From assembly GCF_001428365.1 (NCBI RefSeq), contig NZ_LMSH01000004.1, positions 1-64,000 of the forward strand: a stretch of DNA of 64,000 bases. The letters run 5' to 3'. The notes below the pieces were generated by a model. That model saw nothing but the letters and a program-made list of their open reading frames with translations. It was not told the origin of the DNA and made no database searches. Of this stretch, positions 16,562-28,045 are shown one piece after another. Numbering within the stretch: position 1 is the stretch's first letter; each line of letters starts with the position of its first letter. Source of the DNA: Arthrobacter sp. Soil763. Its GTDB lineage: Bacteria > Actinomycetota > Actinomycetes > Actinomycetales > Micrococcaceae. The position numbers and the translations under genes were made by a program.

Positions 16562-18262
16562 GTGAGCTTTACGCAGCTTGACCGTGTATCCATCGACCGT
16601 GTTCCCATCCGCCGGGCCCTGATCTCGGTCTACGACAAGACCGGTCTGGAGGAGCTCGCGCAGGGCCTGCATGCAGCCGGCGTCAAGATCGTCTCCACCG
16701 GCTCCACGGCCAAGAAGATCGCCGCCGCGGGCATTCCGGTGCAGGAAGTCGAGGAAGTCACCGGTTCCCCGGAGATGCTGGATGGCCGCGTCAAGACCCT
16801 GCACCCGCGTGTTCACGGCGGCATCCTCGCCGACCGCCGCGTCCCGGCCCACATGAAGACCCTCGAGGACATGGAGATCGAGCCGTTCGATCTCGTCGTC
16901 GTGAACCTGTACCCCTTCGTGGAGACCGTGAAGTCGGGCGCCGCGCAGGACGACGTCGTCGAGCAGATCGACATCGGAGGCCCCGCCATGGTCCGCTCGG
17001 CCGCGAAGAACCACGCCGCCGTCGCGATCGTCGTGGACCCGGCGTCCTACGATTCGGTGGTGGAGGCCGCCTCCTCCGGCGGTTTTGACCTGAAGACCCG
17101 ACGCCGGCTGGCCGCCAAGGCGTTCGCGCACACCGCCTCCTACGACACCGCGGTGGCGACCTGGACCGCCAGCCAGTTCCTCGACGAGGACGGCGACGGC
17201 GTCATCGACTGGCCCGCCTACGCCGGCCTGGCCCTGGAGCGCTCCGAGGTGCTGCGCTACGGCGAAAACCCGCACCAGCAGGCCGCCCTCTACGTGGACA
17301 AGGCCGCCCCGGCCGGCATCGCGCAGGCCGACCAGCTGCACGGCAAGGCGATGAGTTACAACAACTTCGTCGACGCCGACGCCGCCCTGCGCGCCGCCTT
17401 CGACTTCGCCGAGCCCGCCGTCGCGATCATCAAGCACGCCAACCCGTGCGGCGTAGCCGTCGGATCCGCCGACGCCGCGGACCCGATCGCCGACGCGCAC
17501 GCCAAGGCCCACGCCTGCGACCCGGTCTCCGCCTTCGGCGGCGTCATCGCGGCCAACCGCACCGTCACCGCCGGCATGGCCCGGACCGTGGCGGGAATCT
17601 TCACCGAGGTCGTCATCGCCCCCGGATTCGAGGACGAGGCGGTGGAGATCCTGTCCAAGAAGAAGAACATCCGCCTCCTGACCCTGCCCGAGGGCTACGG
17701 CCGGTACCCGACCGAGTTCCGCCAGGTCTCCGGCGGCATGCTGGTCCAGGCCACGGACAAGGTCGACGCCGAGGGCGACAACCCGGCCAACTGGACCCTC
17801 GCCGCGGGTCAGGCCGCTGATGCCGGCACCCTGGCGGACCTGGCCTTCGCGTGGACGGCGTGCCGCGCGGCCAAGTCCAACGCCATCCTGCTGGCCGCCG
17901 ACGGTGCGGCTGTGGGCATCGGCATGGGCCAGGTCAACCGGCTCGACTCGTGCCGGCTCGCCGTCGAACGGGCCAACACCCTTGGTGTGAGCGTGGAGTC
18001 CGGCAGTGCTAATGGGGGCGATGCCCCCGGCGGGGCGTCCAACGCTTCGGACGTCTCCGGGGCGCCGGAGCGTGCCCGCGGCGCCGTCGCGGCCTCGGAC
18101 GCGTTCTTCCCGTTCGCCGACGGCCTGCAGATCCTGATCGACGCCGGTGTCCGTGCCGTCGTCCAGCCCGGCGGTTCCGTCCGGGACGACGAGGTCATTG
18201 CCGCAGCCAACGCCGCGGGGATCACGATGTACTTCACCGGCGCCCGGCACTTCTTCCACTAA
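16562..18262 (+). CDS. purH: Bifunctional AICAR transformylase / IMP cyclohydrolase
   Basis: A 566-residue enzyme for the last two steps of IMP synthesis. The N-terminal MGS-like cyclohydrolase domain has [26 protein letters not shown] and HGGILADR. The transformylase domain has [11 protein letters not shown] and [11 protein letters not shown] with the catalytic Lys-His. It ends PGGSVRDDE...[10 protein letters not shown], as in the family. A Gly/Ser/Ala-rich insert near residue ~480-495 ([17 protein letters not shown]) is encoded around a palindrome, GGGGGCGATGCCCCC, at 18014-18028. It is not a catalytic segment and is probably a loop expansion. GTG 16562 has CGGAG upstream. Confidence 0.95.
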   Translation: MSFTQLDRVSIDRVPIRRALISVYDKTGLEELAQGLHAAGVKIVSTGSTAKKIAAAGIPVQEVEEVTGSPEMLDGRVKTLHPRVHGGILADRRVPAHMKTLEDMEIEPFDLVVVNLYPFVETVKSGAAQDDVVEQIDIGGPAMVRSAAKNHAAVAIVVDPASYDSVVEAASSGGFDLKTRRRLAAKAFAHTASYDTAVATWTASQFLDEDGDGVIDWPAYAGLALERSEVLRYGENPHQQAALYVDKAAPAGIAQADQLHGKAMSYNNFVDADAALRAAFDFAEPAVAIIKHANPCGVAVGSADAADPIADAHAKAHACDPVSAFGGVIAANRTVTAGMARTVAGIFTEVVIAPGFEDEAVEILSKKKNIRLLTLPEGYGRYPTEFRQVSGGMLVQATDKVDAEGDNPANWTLAAGQAADAGTLADLAFAWTACRAAKSNAILLAADGAAVGIGMGQVNRLDSCRLAVERANTLGVSVESGSANGGDAPGGASNASDVSGAPERARGAVAASDAFFPFADGLQILIDAGVRAVVQPGGSVRDDEVIAAANAAGITMYFTGARHFFH

Positions 18263-18282
18263 TCCACGCGGTAGCTGAAACC

Positions 18283-18326
18283 AAGAATGGACATGCCCAC
18301 CCATGGGGGAGGGCATGTCCATTCTT
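18283..18326. terminator. Palindrome after purH
   Basis: AAGAATGGACATGCCC (18283-18298) pairs perfectly with GGGCATGTCCATTCTT (18311-18326) around a 12-base loop, ending in TTCTTGTG. It is 20 bases after the purH stop, so termination is likely. The arm contains the same GGACATGCCC word as the composite elements that follow. Confidence 0.65.
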
Positions 18327-18372
18327 GTGTGGTGTCCGGGGCTGTCCTCGGGCTGAACAGATCAGCCTCAAC

Positions 18373-18456
18373 CGGACATGCTCATTCTTTGGTGCGAGGA
18401 GTGGGCATCACGGGTTATGCCCAGCCGCCGGGCTTCAGGACGGGCATGTCCGGTCC
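18373..18456 (+). repeat. Composite palindromic element, copy 2
   Basis: Runs CCGGACATGCTCATTC ... GTGGGCATCACGGGTTATGCCC ... ACGGGCATGTCCGG in outline. About three quarters of the positions match copy 3 at 18494 and the reverse-oriented copy at 10434. Confidence 0.75.
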
Positions 18457-18493
18457 AGCCCGGGCTTGGGGGATAGCCAGGAAGAGTCCCACC

Positions 18494-18577
18494 GGCGGGC
18501 ATGCTCAGTGCTTGGTGTGAGGAGTGGGCATAGCGGGTTATGCCCACCCGTCAGGCCGCAGGACGGGCATGTCCATT
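18494..18577 (+). repeat. Composite palindromic element, copy 3
   Basis: GGCGGGCATGCTCAGTGC ... GAGTGGGCATAGCGGG / TTATGCCCACCCG ... GGACGGGCATGTCCATTT. It is a direct repeat of copy 2 with a 121-base offset. Differences between copies include compensating changes in the inner stem (GTGGGCATA with TATGCCCAC), suggesting the structure is maintained. Confidence 0.75.
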
Positions 18578-18596
18578 TGCGAGCCGGGCACGCGGA

Positions 18597-18653
18597 AACG
18601 CGGGGTCGCTGGGCCGCCCTGTCGAGGGGTTGGGCGGCCAGCGGCCCCGCGTT
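18597..18653 (+). terminator. Strong hairpin with T-run
   Basis: AACGCGGGGTCGCTGGGCCGCCC (18597-18619) pairs almost perfectly with 18632-18653 and is followed by TTGTT on the plus strand. A 22-bp stem this long is far above random expectation. It may back up purH termination or act on both strands. Confidence 0.6.
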
Positions 18654-18714
18654 TTGTTCCTTCGGGGATGGGTTTCCTTTCTGGAGTGGGGATTCTTTTG
18701 GTGGGGTTCTGAAA

Positions 18715-18751
18715 CCGGGGATCCTCGTCGGGGGGTGCCGAGGATCCCCGG
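18715..18751 (-). terminator. Terminator of the serine protease gene
   Basis: CCGGGGATCCTCG (18715-18727) pairs with CGAGGATCCCCGG (18739-18751), a perfect 13-bp stem with an 11-base loop, 11 bases after the protease stop. On the minus strand it is followed by TTTCAG. Confidence 0.65.
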
Positions 18752-18761
18752 GCGGGGAAGC

Positions 18762-19736
18762 CTAGGAGGCTGCGGCGGTGGTGTACGTCTGCTGGATGAC
18801 CGAGCCCCAGTAGGGTCCGTACATCACGGTGGAGCGGGTGCCGTAGCCGTAGCTGTTGATCGAGTTCTGGTAGCCGGAGGAGCTGGTACCGATGAACCAG
18901 GGGCCGCCCGAGGAGCCGCCGGTCATGTCGCAGGGGATGCCCTGGGAGTTGAACTGCGGGTTGTTGGGGTCATTGGAGGCCGGACCGGTGCAGCTGATCA
19001 GCGACTGCCCGTCGAACGGGGATGCTGCCGGGTAGCCGTAGGACTTGTAGGTCAGGCCGCGGGCGGCGTTGAACTGGACGCCGGAAGCACCGACGACGTC
19101 GGACAGGTTCTGGCCGTTCAGCGGGGACACCACGGCGAAGCCCGTGTCGTACTGCATGTCGCCGGCGGAGCTCCACTGGGTCGGGGTGTAGAGGGCGTTG
19201 GCCGCCCACTTCCCGTACGGCGCGGTGCCGTTAAGGTAGGCCGGGACGAAGACGAAGTTGGTGGCGAACGCTCCCGGGCCCTCGTTGACGCAGTGGCCCG
19301 CGGTGGAGACGGTGCTCTTGTTGGTCGAGCTGACCGAGTTGCCGGAGCAGACGTAGTTGCTGCCGCCCATCGTGAAGAAGACCTTGCCGATATGGGACAC
19401 CGGCGACTCCGAGGCGTGCAGGGTGGTCTTACCCTTGGCCGCCTTGCCGGAGATCTGGGTGTTCGCGCCCTTCTCGACGGCGGCCGCCGGCGACTTGTTC
19501 CCGCGGGCCAGGGCACGGTCGGCCAGCACGTCGCCGGGGATCGCGGCCTTCATGCGCTCGGGGGTCCAGTAGTCGGCGGCCCGGGAGCCGTCGACTGCCT
19601 GGCTGGCCACCTGCGGAGACTCCTTGCCCTGGGCGGCGGCGGGCGAGGCGGTGGCCCCGCCGGCCGCGGTGACCGCCAAAAGCGCGGCGGCCGACAGGCT
19701 AAGGAAGCTGGTAACCAGAGTCTTGGGTGTTCTCAT
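18762..19736 (-). CDS. Secreted trypsin-like serine protease
   Basis: 324 residues with a Sec signal peptide (~1-31: SFLSLSAAALLAVTAAGGATA), a ~75-residue probable propeptide, and a chymotrypsin-fold domain. The catalytic triad is visible: His in STAGHCVN, Asp in MQYDTGFAVVSP, Ser in MTGGSSGGPW. Cysteine pairs (SNYVCSGNS/GHC; SCTGP/GIPCDM) fit disulfides. It resembles the V8/glutamyl-endopeptidase-like secreted proteases of actinobacteria and presumably degrades extracellular protein. ATG 19736 has AGGACA upstream. It has its own promoter candidate and terminator, so it is monocistronic. Confidence 0.9.
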   Translation of the reverse strand: MRTPKTLVTSFLSLSAAALLAVTAAGGATASPAAAQGKESPQVASQAVDGSRAADYWTPERMKAAIPGDVLADRALARGNKSPAAAVEKGANTQISGKAAKGKTTLHASESPVSHIGKVFFTMGGSNYVCSGNSVSSTNKSTVSTAGHCVNEGPGAFATNFVFVPAYLNGTAPYGKWAANALYTPTQWSSAGDMQYDTGFAVVSPLNGQNLSDVVGASGVQFNAARGLTYKSYGYPAASPFDGQSLISCTGPASNDPNNPQFNSQGIPCDMTGGSSGGPWFIGTSSSGYQNSINSYGYGTRSTVMYGPYWGSVIQQTYTTAAAS

Positions 19737-19789
19737 GGGTGTCCTAACCGGAAGATGCGGAGCGGCGGAACGGCCGCTGTGATGGAAAG

Positions 19790-19818
19790 AAACTACGTCA
19801 AGTTGACGGACGTGTAAA
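19790..19818 (-). promoter_or_regulatory. Protease promoter with palindromic operator in the spacer
   Basis: On the minus strand, TTTACA (19813-19818) and TAGTTT (19790-19795) are separated by exactly 17 bases. The spacer contains the perfect inverted repeat GTCAA-N-TTGAC (19797-19807), which would suit a repressor that blocks polymerase. The start site would be ~47 bases before the ATG. The rest of the 19737-20066 gap shows nothing else clear beyond the icd leader. Confidence 0.45.
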
Positions 19819-20000
19819 GACTTCTGTCAAAACCTGTCACGAGGCGTGATGACTGCCCGGCGGCCAGGCGTCGGGAACCCCCGCAGTGCCCGACGTCGGT
19901 CGGGTGCAGGCGCCGACGCCGGCCCGGCGCAGGCGGCGGCGATGTCGCACAGCGGCCTTTGGAGGTCCCGGATAGGCGCCGGGGCGGCCACCTCGGGTAA

Positions 20001-22286
<2,286 letters not shown>

Positions 22287-22297
22287 CCTGCACAACG

Positions 22298-22333
22298 CGA
22301 ACGCCGCACCGGGATCTCCCGGTGCGGCGTTCG
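22298..22333 (+). terminator. Intrinsic terminator of icd
   Basis: A perfect 16-bp stem, CGAACGCCGCACCGGG with CCCGGTGCGGCGTTCG, has a 4-base loop ATCT, 12 bases after the icd stop. The following bases are TTGGTTAA. Confidence 0.85.
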
Positions 22334-22415
22334 TTGGTTAAGGCCCCGCAGTGCAGGGCAGCGGCGGCGGGACGACGACGGCGGCAGGGGAGCGCCGCCG
22401 TCGGACCCCGGCGGG

Positions 22416-23075
22416 TCAGCGGTCGGAGACCGGGAGACCCTCCGGCGCGTCCGCGCTGCCGGCTTCGCTGGCCGGCTCGGTAGCCAGGTCCGGGTCCGCG
22501 TTCACCGGCGCACCGGTTCCCACGACGTCGTACTCCGGATCCGAGACCGGCGTCAGGCCCCCGGACGCGGCGGCGCCGGACGCGGCGCCGGCCGCGGTGG
22601 CAGCCCCCGGCCCGGCGGCCTGCCCGCCGGTGACGCGGTCGCGCCACGCTCCGGTCTCAAAGTCCCGGCCCTCAATGAAGTCCTTGAAACGCTTCAGGTC
22701 GGCCGCGACCTGGCGCGAGTCCAGGCCCACGGCGGCGCCGATCTTCTCGGTTGCCGATCCCGGCTCCCAGCTGAGTTCGACGTCGACCCTGGTCTCCGCC
22801 GGGCCGAGCTCCGCGAAGCGCACGGTGCCGGCGTTGCGCGGGGCGTCCAGGCTCTCCCAAGAGACCTGCCGGTCCGGCTCCTGGCTGGTGATCCGGGCGT
22901 CGTAGTCGCGTTTGACCCCGCCGACGCTGGTCTGGAAGTGGACGGTGGTGTCATCGAGCTGCCGGACGGCGTCGACACCGCTCATGAACTGCGGGAAGTC
23001 CTCGAACTGGGTCCACTGGTTGTAGGCCTGGCTCAGGGGGACGTTCACGGCAATGGATTCCTGGACTGTTGCCAT
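22416..23075 (-). CDS. SRPBCC (polyketide cyclase/START-like) family protein
   Basis: 219 residues. Residues 1-150 form an SRPBCC fold of the cyclase/dehydrase type: VQESIAVNVPLSQAYNQWTQ, FEDFPQFMSGVD, VSWESLDAPRNAGTVRF and a C-terminal helix RQVAADLKRFKDFIEGR. Such proteins have a hydrophobic pocket, but the ligand is not predictable. The last ~65 residues are Ala/Gly-rich and disordered. Homologues are often stress-induced membrane-integrity or DUF-type proteins in actinobacteria. ATG 23075 is preceded by AAGGAG at a slightly long distance (10 bases). It is divergent from catalase with a 282-base shared promoter region, which hints at co-regulation. Confidence 0.75.
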   Translation of the reverse strand: MATVQESIAVNVPLSQAYNQWTQFEDFPQFMSGVDAVRQLDDTTVHFQTSVGGVKRDYDARITSQEPDRQVSWESLDAPRNAGTVRFAELGPAETRVDVELSWEPGSATEKIGAAVGLDSRQVAADLKRFKDFIEGRDFETGAWRDRVTGGQAAGPGAATAAGAASGAAASGGLTPVSDPEYDVVGTGAPVNADPDLATEPASEAGSADAPEGLPVSDR

Positions 23076-23273
23076 CGTGCATTTACTCCTTCGGCCGGCA
23101 GACGGACCTGCGCATCGCGGACGGGACAGGGCGGTACAAGCTCGGACAACGTTTCGTGCCGAGGCACAAAACGCCAGACCGTTTCCGGCCTGACTGACCA
23201 AGCTAGCCCGAACGCCGGGATAGTGAAAGCCGGTGGACCCCGGTTGCCCGCCGCCGGTATCTCCCCTAGGGTG

Positions 23274-23287
23274 CTAAGCAAGCTTAG
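23274..23287 (+). promoter_or_regulatory. Perfect palindrome upstream of katE
   Basis: CTAAGCAAGCTTAG is a perfect 6-2-6 inverted repeat, 70 bases before the catalase start and in the divergent region shared with the SRPBCC gene. It is a candidate operator; no regulator is assigned. Confidence 0.35.
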
Positions 23288-23357
23288 TTTCGGTCTCGGG
23301 AGGCCGCCTTGCCCCCGGACGGCCGGGCCAAGACTGCCTATCCCAAGGAGTAATCCC

Positions 23358-25568
23358 ATGCGCGAAGACAAGATCAGCATTCCGGGCGCCGCCGCCGTCG
23401 AGCCTCCGGAGGTTAAAGAACCCACGGTCCCGCGCGAACCATTGCCGCCCAAGCCGGACCAGCAGGGACCCGAGGCCGTATCCCCGACCGGCACCCCCAC
23501 CGGCGCCCCGGTCCACTCGCGCGCCCAGTCCGGTCCCTACCTGACCACCGCCCAGGGGCTCCGGCTCTCCGACACGGACCACTCGCTCAAGGCCGGCCGC
23601 CGCGGGCCCGTGCTGCTGCAGGACCACCACCTGCGCGAGAAGATCACGCACTTTGACCACGAGCGGATCCCGGAACGCGTCGTGCACGCCCGCGGTGCCG
23701 GCGCACACGGCGTCTTCCGCTCCTATGGCACGGCCGCGGACATCAGCCGCGCCGGGTTCCTCGCCAAGGACGTCGAAACCCCCGTATTCGTCCGCTTCTC
23801 CACCGTGCTCGGCTCGCGCGGGTCGGCGGACACCGTCCGGGACACCCGGGGGTTTGCCACAAAGTTCTACACCGACGAGGGAACCTTCGATCTGGTCGGG
23901 AACAACATCCCGGTCTTCTTCATCCAGGACGGGATCAAGTTCCCCGACATCATCCACGCCGGAAAACCCCACCCGGACCGCGAGATCCCGCAGGCCCAAA
24001 GCGCCCACGACACCTTCTGGGACTTCGTCTCGCTGCACACCGAGGCGCAGGCTCACACCATGTGGAACATGTCGGACCGCGCACTGCCCCGCTCCTACCG
24101 CACCATGGAGGGCTTCGGCGTCCACACCTTCCGGTTCGTCAATGCCGAGGGCAAGACCAGCCTGGTGAAATTCCACTGGAAGCCCAAGCAGGGCGTCCAC
24201 TCGCTGGTCTGGGAAGAGGCGCAGCTGATCAACGGTATGGACCCGGACTTCCACCGGCGCGACCTGGCGGACGCGATCGAGGCCGGCGCGTTCCCGGAAT
24301 GGGAACTGGGTGTGCAGGTCTTCCCCGACACCGAGGAGGAGTTCTTCGAGGGGATCGACCTGCTGGATCCCACCAAGTTCATCCCCGAAGAGCTCGCCCC
24401 GGTGCAGCCGATCGGCCTGATGACCCTCAACGCCAACCCGGTGAACTATTTCGCCGAAACCGAGCAGGTGGCCTTCCACCCCGGCCACCTGGTGCCCGGC
24501 ATCGACGTCACCAACGACCCGCTGCTGCAGGTGCGGCTGTTCTCCTACATCGACACGCAGATCTCCCGGCTGGGCGGCCCGAACTTCAGCCAGCTGCCGA
24601 TCAACCGCCCGCACGCGCCGGTGAATGACATGCTCCGGGACGGCATGCACCAGACCGCCGTGCACGGCGGCACCGCCCCGTACCACCCGAACTCGCTCGA
24701 CGGCGGCTGCCCCTTCATGGCCGGCGCCGACGTCGGAGCCCTCATCGACGTGCCGGAAGAACTTGCCGCGGCCGTGAAGGAGCGGAAGTCCCCGGCGTCC
24801 TTCGACGACCACTACAGCCAGGCGCGGCTGTTCTTCCGCAGCCTGGCCCCGGTGGAGCAGGACCACGTCATCCAGGCCTACACCTTCGAACTCGGCAAAT
24901 GCCGCGAGCAGGCGATCCGGGAACGCCAGCTGCAGGCCCTGGCGAACATCGACGCCGGACTCTGCGCCGCCGTCGCCGCCGGACTGGGCATGGCGGCCCC
25001 GGAAGCGGCCGAGGAGGTGTCCAACGCGGCCCCGAGCCCCGCCGTTTCGCAGCTCGGCGGGACCTGGCCGGTGGCGGGCCGGGTCGTGGGCATCGTCGCG
25101 GATGCGGACAGTGATCTGGCCGCGGTCCAGGCCGCGCGGGAGGCTTTGGATGCGGCTGGCATCGTCCCGCTGGTGATCGCCCCCGCGGGCGGCACCCTCG
25201 GTGGGCCCGACGGCGGCATCCCGGTCCAGCGCACCTACCTCAACGCGCGCTCCACCGAGTTCGACGCCGTGCTGGTGGCGGGCTCCGGAGCGCCGGCACC
25301 CGACGCGCAGCCCGGCCGAGACGCGAAGGCGGGCCAGCCCGGCTCCGCCGTCGATCCCCGCCTGGTACTGCTCCTGACCGAACTGTTCCGGCATGCCAAG
25401 GCCATCGGCGGCTGGGACGCGGCGGCCGGGTGCCTCGAAGCCGCAGGCATCCCGCAGGACGCCGCCGGCCTCGCGCTGGGCGATGCGCCGGCGAACGTGG
25501 TGCCCAAACTGACCGAGTTCCTCGCCGCGCACCGGGCCTGGGACCGCTTTCCGGCCACCGGCGCGTAG
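23358..25568 (+). CDS. katE: Large-subunit catalase (HPII/KatE type)
   Basis: A 736-residue haem catalase that converts H2O2 to water and O2. The catalytic His is in [12 protein letters not shown], the Asn in [14 protein letters not shown], and the proximal haem-ligand Tyr in [17 protein letters not shown]. An N-terminal extension (~70 residues) and a C-terminal class-I-glutaminase-like domain (~575-736, [15 protein letters not shown] ... [19 protein letters not shown]) mark the large clade-II type. ATG 23358 has AAGGAG 7 bases upstream. It is probably stress- or stationary-phase-controlled, though no sigma-factor site is certain. Confidence 0.95.
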   Translation: MREDKISIPGAAAVEPPEVKEPTVPREPLPPKPDQQGPEAVSPTGTPTGAPVHSRAQSGPYLTTAQGLRLSDTDHSLKAGRRGPVLLQDHHLREKITHFDHERIPERVVHARGAGAHGVFRSYGTAADISRAGFLAKDVETPVFVRFSTVLGSRGSADTVRDTRGFATKFYTDEGTFDLVGNNIPVFFIQDGIKFPDIIHAGKPHPDREIPQAQSAHDTFWDFVSLHTEAQAHTMWNMSDRALPRSYRTMEGFGVHTFRFVNAEGKTSLVKFHWKPKQGVHSLVWEEAQLINGMDPDFHRRDLADAIEAGAFPEWELGVQVFPDTEEEFFEGIDLLDPTKFIPEELAPVQPIGLMTLNANPVNYFAETEQVAFHPGHLVPGIDVTNDPLLQVRLFSYIDTQISRLGGPNFSQLPINRPHAPVNDMLRDGMHQTAVHGGTAPYHPNSLDGGCPFMAGADVGALIDVPEELAAAVKERKSPASFDDHYSQARLFFRSLAPVEQDHVIQAYTFELGKCREQAIRERQLQALANIDAGLCAAVAAGLGMAAPEAAEEVSNAAPSPAVSQLGGTWPVAGRVVGIVADADSDLAAVQAAREALDAAGIVPLVIAPAGGTLGGPDGGIPVQRTYLNARSTEFDAVLVAGSGAPAPDAQPGRDAKAGQPGSAVDPRLVLLLTELFRHAKAIGGWDAAAGCLEAAGIPQDAAGLALGDAPANVVPKLTEFLAAHRAWDRFPATGA

Positions 25569-25620
25569 GCAGGCGGCCGGCCGGGCAGCTGGGCAGGCGC
25601 CGGGCTGACCCCGCGCCCGG

Positions 25621-25658
25621 CCGGCTAGGCCGGCTGGCTGGGCCGCCGGCCTAGCCGG
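25621..25658. terminator. Bidirectional hairpin between katE and the lipoprotein gene
   Basis: CCGGCTAGGCCGG (25621-25633) pairs perfectly with CCGGCCTAGCCGG (25646-25658) around 12 bases. It sits midway in the convergent gap, so it may serve both genes; no T-run. Confidence 0.5.
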
Positions 25659-25695
25659 GAGTTAGCAACAACACCTGCGGCAGGGGCGGGGGCGC

Positions 25696-26244
25696 TTAGC
25701 CCCCGCCCTTACCCTTGCCCTTGGGCTTCTTGGCCGGTTCGGACTTGGCTGCCGCGGCCGCAGCGGCGGCAGCGGCCGCCTGGGCCGCGGCCTGGTCGGC
25801 CGCCGCTTTGTCGGCGGCAGCTTTGTCGGCGGCTGCCTTCTCGGCGGCCGCCTTGTCCGCCGCGGCCTTGTCGGCGGCGGCCTTCTTCGCGGCGGCGTCG
25901 CGGGCAGCCTTTGCGGCCGCGGCCGCCTTGGCCACGAGGTCGGCGCGGACGGCGTCGATGGCGGTTTTGATGCTTTGGTGCCGCCGGAATGAGACCTTGC
26001 CGTCCGCCGCGGCGGCATCGAGCTTGGGAACCAACTCATCGAGCAGTTTCAGGGCGCCGGCGGTGTCGTTCGCGGCAGCGGCGCGGGTGACGGCAAGGAC
26101 CTGCGCCTGAAGTTGCTGCGCTGCGGCTCCGTCCAGTTCCGGGGCCGGTGAGGCGCATGCGGACAGGCTGCCCACGGCCAGGGCGGCGCTGAGGGCGGCG
26201 CCGGCCAAGGTCCGGCGCCAGCGGCGGGTCACGGTGGCGATCAT
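25696..26244 (-). CDS. Ala/Lys-repeat lipoprotein, partner of the Ser/Thr kinase
   Basis: 182 residues. A lipoprotein signal with lipobox LSAC (Cys ~30) is followed by a helical domain (ELDGAAAQQLQAQVLAVTRA ... FRRHQSIKTAIDAVRADLV), then seven five-residue repeats of the type KAAAD (residues 121-155, DNA 25780-25884), a poly-Ala run and a Lys/Gly-rich end (KKPKGKGKGGG). The basic, alanine-rich tail resembles wall- or teichoic-acid-associated segments. Function is unknown. The ATG overlaps the kinase stop as ATGA, so it is translationally coupled and probably works with the kinase at the cell surface; this is inference. Confidence 0.7.
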   Translation of the reverse strand: MIATVTRRWRRTLAGAALSAALAVGSLSACASPAPELDGAAAQQLQAQVLAVTRAAAANDTAGALKLLDELVPKLDAAAADGKVSFRRHQSIKTAIDAVRADLVAKAAAAAKAARDAAAKKAAADKAAADKAAAEKAAADKAAADKAAADQAAAQAAAAAAAAAAAKSEPAKKPKGKGKGGG

Positions 26245-27620
26245 GGCTGGACGCTCTTCTGGAGTTGCTGCAGGTGCTCGCCCAGGTCACCGCTCACGGC
26301 CGGATAGGGAACGGCAGGGGAAGGCTGCGGGACGGCGAGGGTTGCGACGACGGCGACTGCCGCCAGGAGCGCCACGACGGTGAGCGCGAGGGCGATCTTG
26401 GTGCCGCGCCGGGCCGCGCGGAACCGTGCGGCGGCACGGTTGGTTGTCCCGGCCAGCCCCCGGCCCTGGCCTGTGGTCCGGCCGTGGCCGCGGCCTCTCC
26501 GGCCGGCGTTCCGGCGGGGCCGGCGCGGGTCCATGCCTGCCGCGGTGCCTGGGGCCATGGCCGCCGCCGTGCCCGATGGGGCGCCGGGCTGCGGCGCCGG
26601 GTTCACGCCGGGGGCGTGGTCCTCGGCGGTGTTTTGGGCGGTATTCCGCAGCGGTTCCTGCCCGGTATCGAGGTCGCCGGCCAGCGCTGAGCGCGGCGGG
26701 CGCGCCGGGGGAGCCGGCAGCACCCGGGTCCGTTCCTCGGCGAGGGCGCCCGGCAACGAGTCGGGGGAGACCAGCGCCTGGCGCAGCGCGGCTTCCACAT
26801 CGGCAGCGGCGGGGCGGTCAAGCGGGTCCAAAGCGGTCATGGCCCTGATCACGGCGGCCCATTCGGTCGGGACGTGGTCGGGGATGGCGGGCGCACGGTG
26901 TAGGCGGGCTACGGCGGACTCGACCGCGCTGCCCGGGTACTCGACGCTGCCCTTGATGCACTCGAGCAGGACCAGCCCCAGGGAGTAAATGTCGCTGGCC
27001 GGGCCCATGTCGGCGCCGCGGGCCTGCTCCGGGCTCAGGTAGGCGGCGGTGCCCACCATGGTTCCGGTAGCGGTGAGCCTGGTTCCATCGACGATCCGGG
27101 CGATCCCGAAGTCGGTCAGCTTTGGCCGCAGCGGCTCACCAGGCCGGACCCGGACCAGCAGGACGTTGGCCGGCTTGATGTCGCGGTGGATGATGCCCAG
27201 GGAATGGACGTAGGCGAGGGCGTCGGCCAGCCCCGCGCCGATGACGGCCAGCTCGTCGAGCGGCACCGGGCTGTGCCGGATCCGGCTGCGCAGGTCCTGG
27301 CCGTCCACCAGTTCCATGGTCAGGAACGGGCGGGGTTCGGACGGCACCCGGGTGTCGGTGCCGGCGTCGAACAGCGTCACCAGGCTCGGGTGGTTCAGGG
27401 TGGCCAGCAGCTCGATCTCGGCCTGCTGGCGCTTCAGTTCGTCGGCGTCAGCGGACTGCGGGGCGAAGAGCTTCAGCGCCACATCCCGGCCGAGGTTTTC
27501 GTCCCGGGCACAGTACACGGAGGCCATGCCGCCCCGGCCGATGACCTCGCCCAGGCGGTAACGGCCGCTCAGGAGCTCGGTCGTGACCCCACTTGGCGAA
27601 GCGTCCACGATGTTCCCCAT
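26241..27620 (-). CDS. Transmembrane Ser/Thr protein kinase (PknB-like)
   Basis: 459 residues. The cytoplasmic Hanks-type kinase domain is ~20-285: glycine loop GRGGMASVY, Lys50 in VALKLF, HRDIKPANVLL (145-), DFG (170-172), and AAYLSPEQARG for substrate binding. A ~110-residue Pro/Gly/Arg-rich juxtamembrane linker and one TM helix (~408-430, KIALALTVVALLAAVAVVATL) follow. Only ~29 residues lie outside, so there are no PASTA sensor repeats. It phosphorylates Ser/Thr of unknown targets; the coupled lipoprotein may supply the outside sensing part. ATG 27620 lacks a strong ribosome site. Confidence 0.88.
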   Translation of the reverse strand: MGNIVDASPSGVTTELLSGRYRLGEVIGRGGMASVYCARDENLGRDVALKLFAPQSADADELKRQQAEIELLATLNHPSLVTLFDAGTDTRVPSEPRPFLTMELVDGQDLRSRIRHSPVPLDELAVIGAGLADALAYVHSLGIIHRDIKPANVLLVRVRPGEPLRPKLTDFGIARIVDGTRLTATGTMVGTAAYLSPEQARGADMGPASDIYSLGLVLLECIKGSVEYPGSAVESAVARLHRAPAIPDHVPTEWAAVIRAMTALDPLDRPAAADVEAALRQALVSPDSLPGALAEERTRVLPAPPARPPRSALAGDLDTGQEPLRNTAQNTAEDHAPGVNPAPQPGAPSGTAAAMAPGTAAGMDPRRPRRNAGRRGRGHGRTTGQGRGLAGTTNRAAARFRAARRGTKIALALTVVALLAAVAVVATLAVPQPSPAVPYPAVSGDLGEHLQQLQKSVQP

Positions 27621-27654
27621 CTATTGTCGGCGCCGCGGTGGCACCCCCTAGAGA

Positions 27655-27660
27655 ATAATA
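27655..27660 (-). promoter_or_regulatory. Possible -10 of the kinase operon
   Basis: CGTATTATTCT on the minus strand gives TATTAT 35 bases before the kinase ATG, an AT-rich patch in very GC-rich DNA. No -35 is obvious. Confidence 0.35.
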
Positions 27661-27838
27661 CGGGCATGGGTATCCGCTTCCCGCATGGAGTACCCCGGGC
27701 TAGGTGTAGATGAAGTGGCTGACCGCCTTTCGGTCGTGCGGACGGGCGGCCGCCGGAGCCGGCGGAGCCGTTGAATCCCCCAGCGGACCCAACGACTTCG
27801 CTCCGGCGGTGAATGGACCTGGACGGAGCGGCCGCGCG

Positions 27839-27997
27839 TTACGGCGGCCGTTCCGTGGGCGCCGCCCCCGGCGCGGTGGGGCGCCGGCGTGGCGTGCTCC
27901 GGCGCGCAGGCCGCCGGCAGGCAGTCAGTACTGCCGGGGAAGGGGTTTCGGGTGGAGTAGTCGGGCCGGAGTGCCGGGCGGGGACGGGGGTGTCCAT
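27839..27997 (-). CDS. Possible 52-codon proline-rich small protein
   Basis: An ATG at 27997 has a good ribosome site (CAGGAG, 8 bases away) and opens a 52-residue basic Pro/Arg/Thr-rich ORF beginning MDTPVPARHSGPTTPPETPS. No family is recognised and the composition could be that of non-coding GC-rich DNA. The rest of the 27621-28045 gap shows no other credible gene. Confidence 0.3.
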   Translation of the reverse strand: MDTPVPARHSGPTTPPETPSPAVLTACRRPARRSTPRRRPTAPGAAPTERPP

Positions 27998-28045
27998 GGT
28001 GAAATCTCCTGATTGACTGGCGACGGGCGCCGAGGGCAGCCCGGA

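Larger units (their letters stand above)
18263..18761. other. Repeat-filled gap between purH and the protease gene
   Basis: A 499-base convergent intergenic region with no credible gene. It contains five distinct inverted-repeat structures, listed separately: 18283-18326, 18373-18456, 18494-18577, 18597-18653 and 18715-18751. Confidence 0.7.

Noticed and set aside
27710..28012. 100-codon plus-strand ORF
   Set aside because: Arg/Gly-rich composition, weak ribosome site, no recognisable domain; likely chance.
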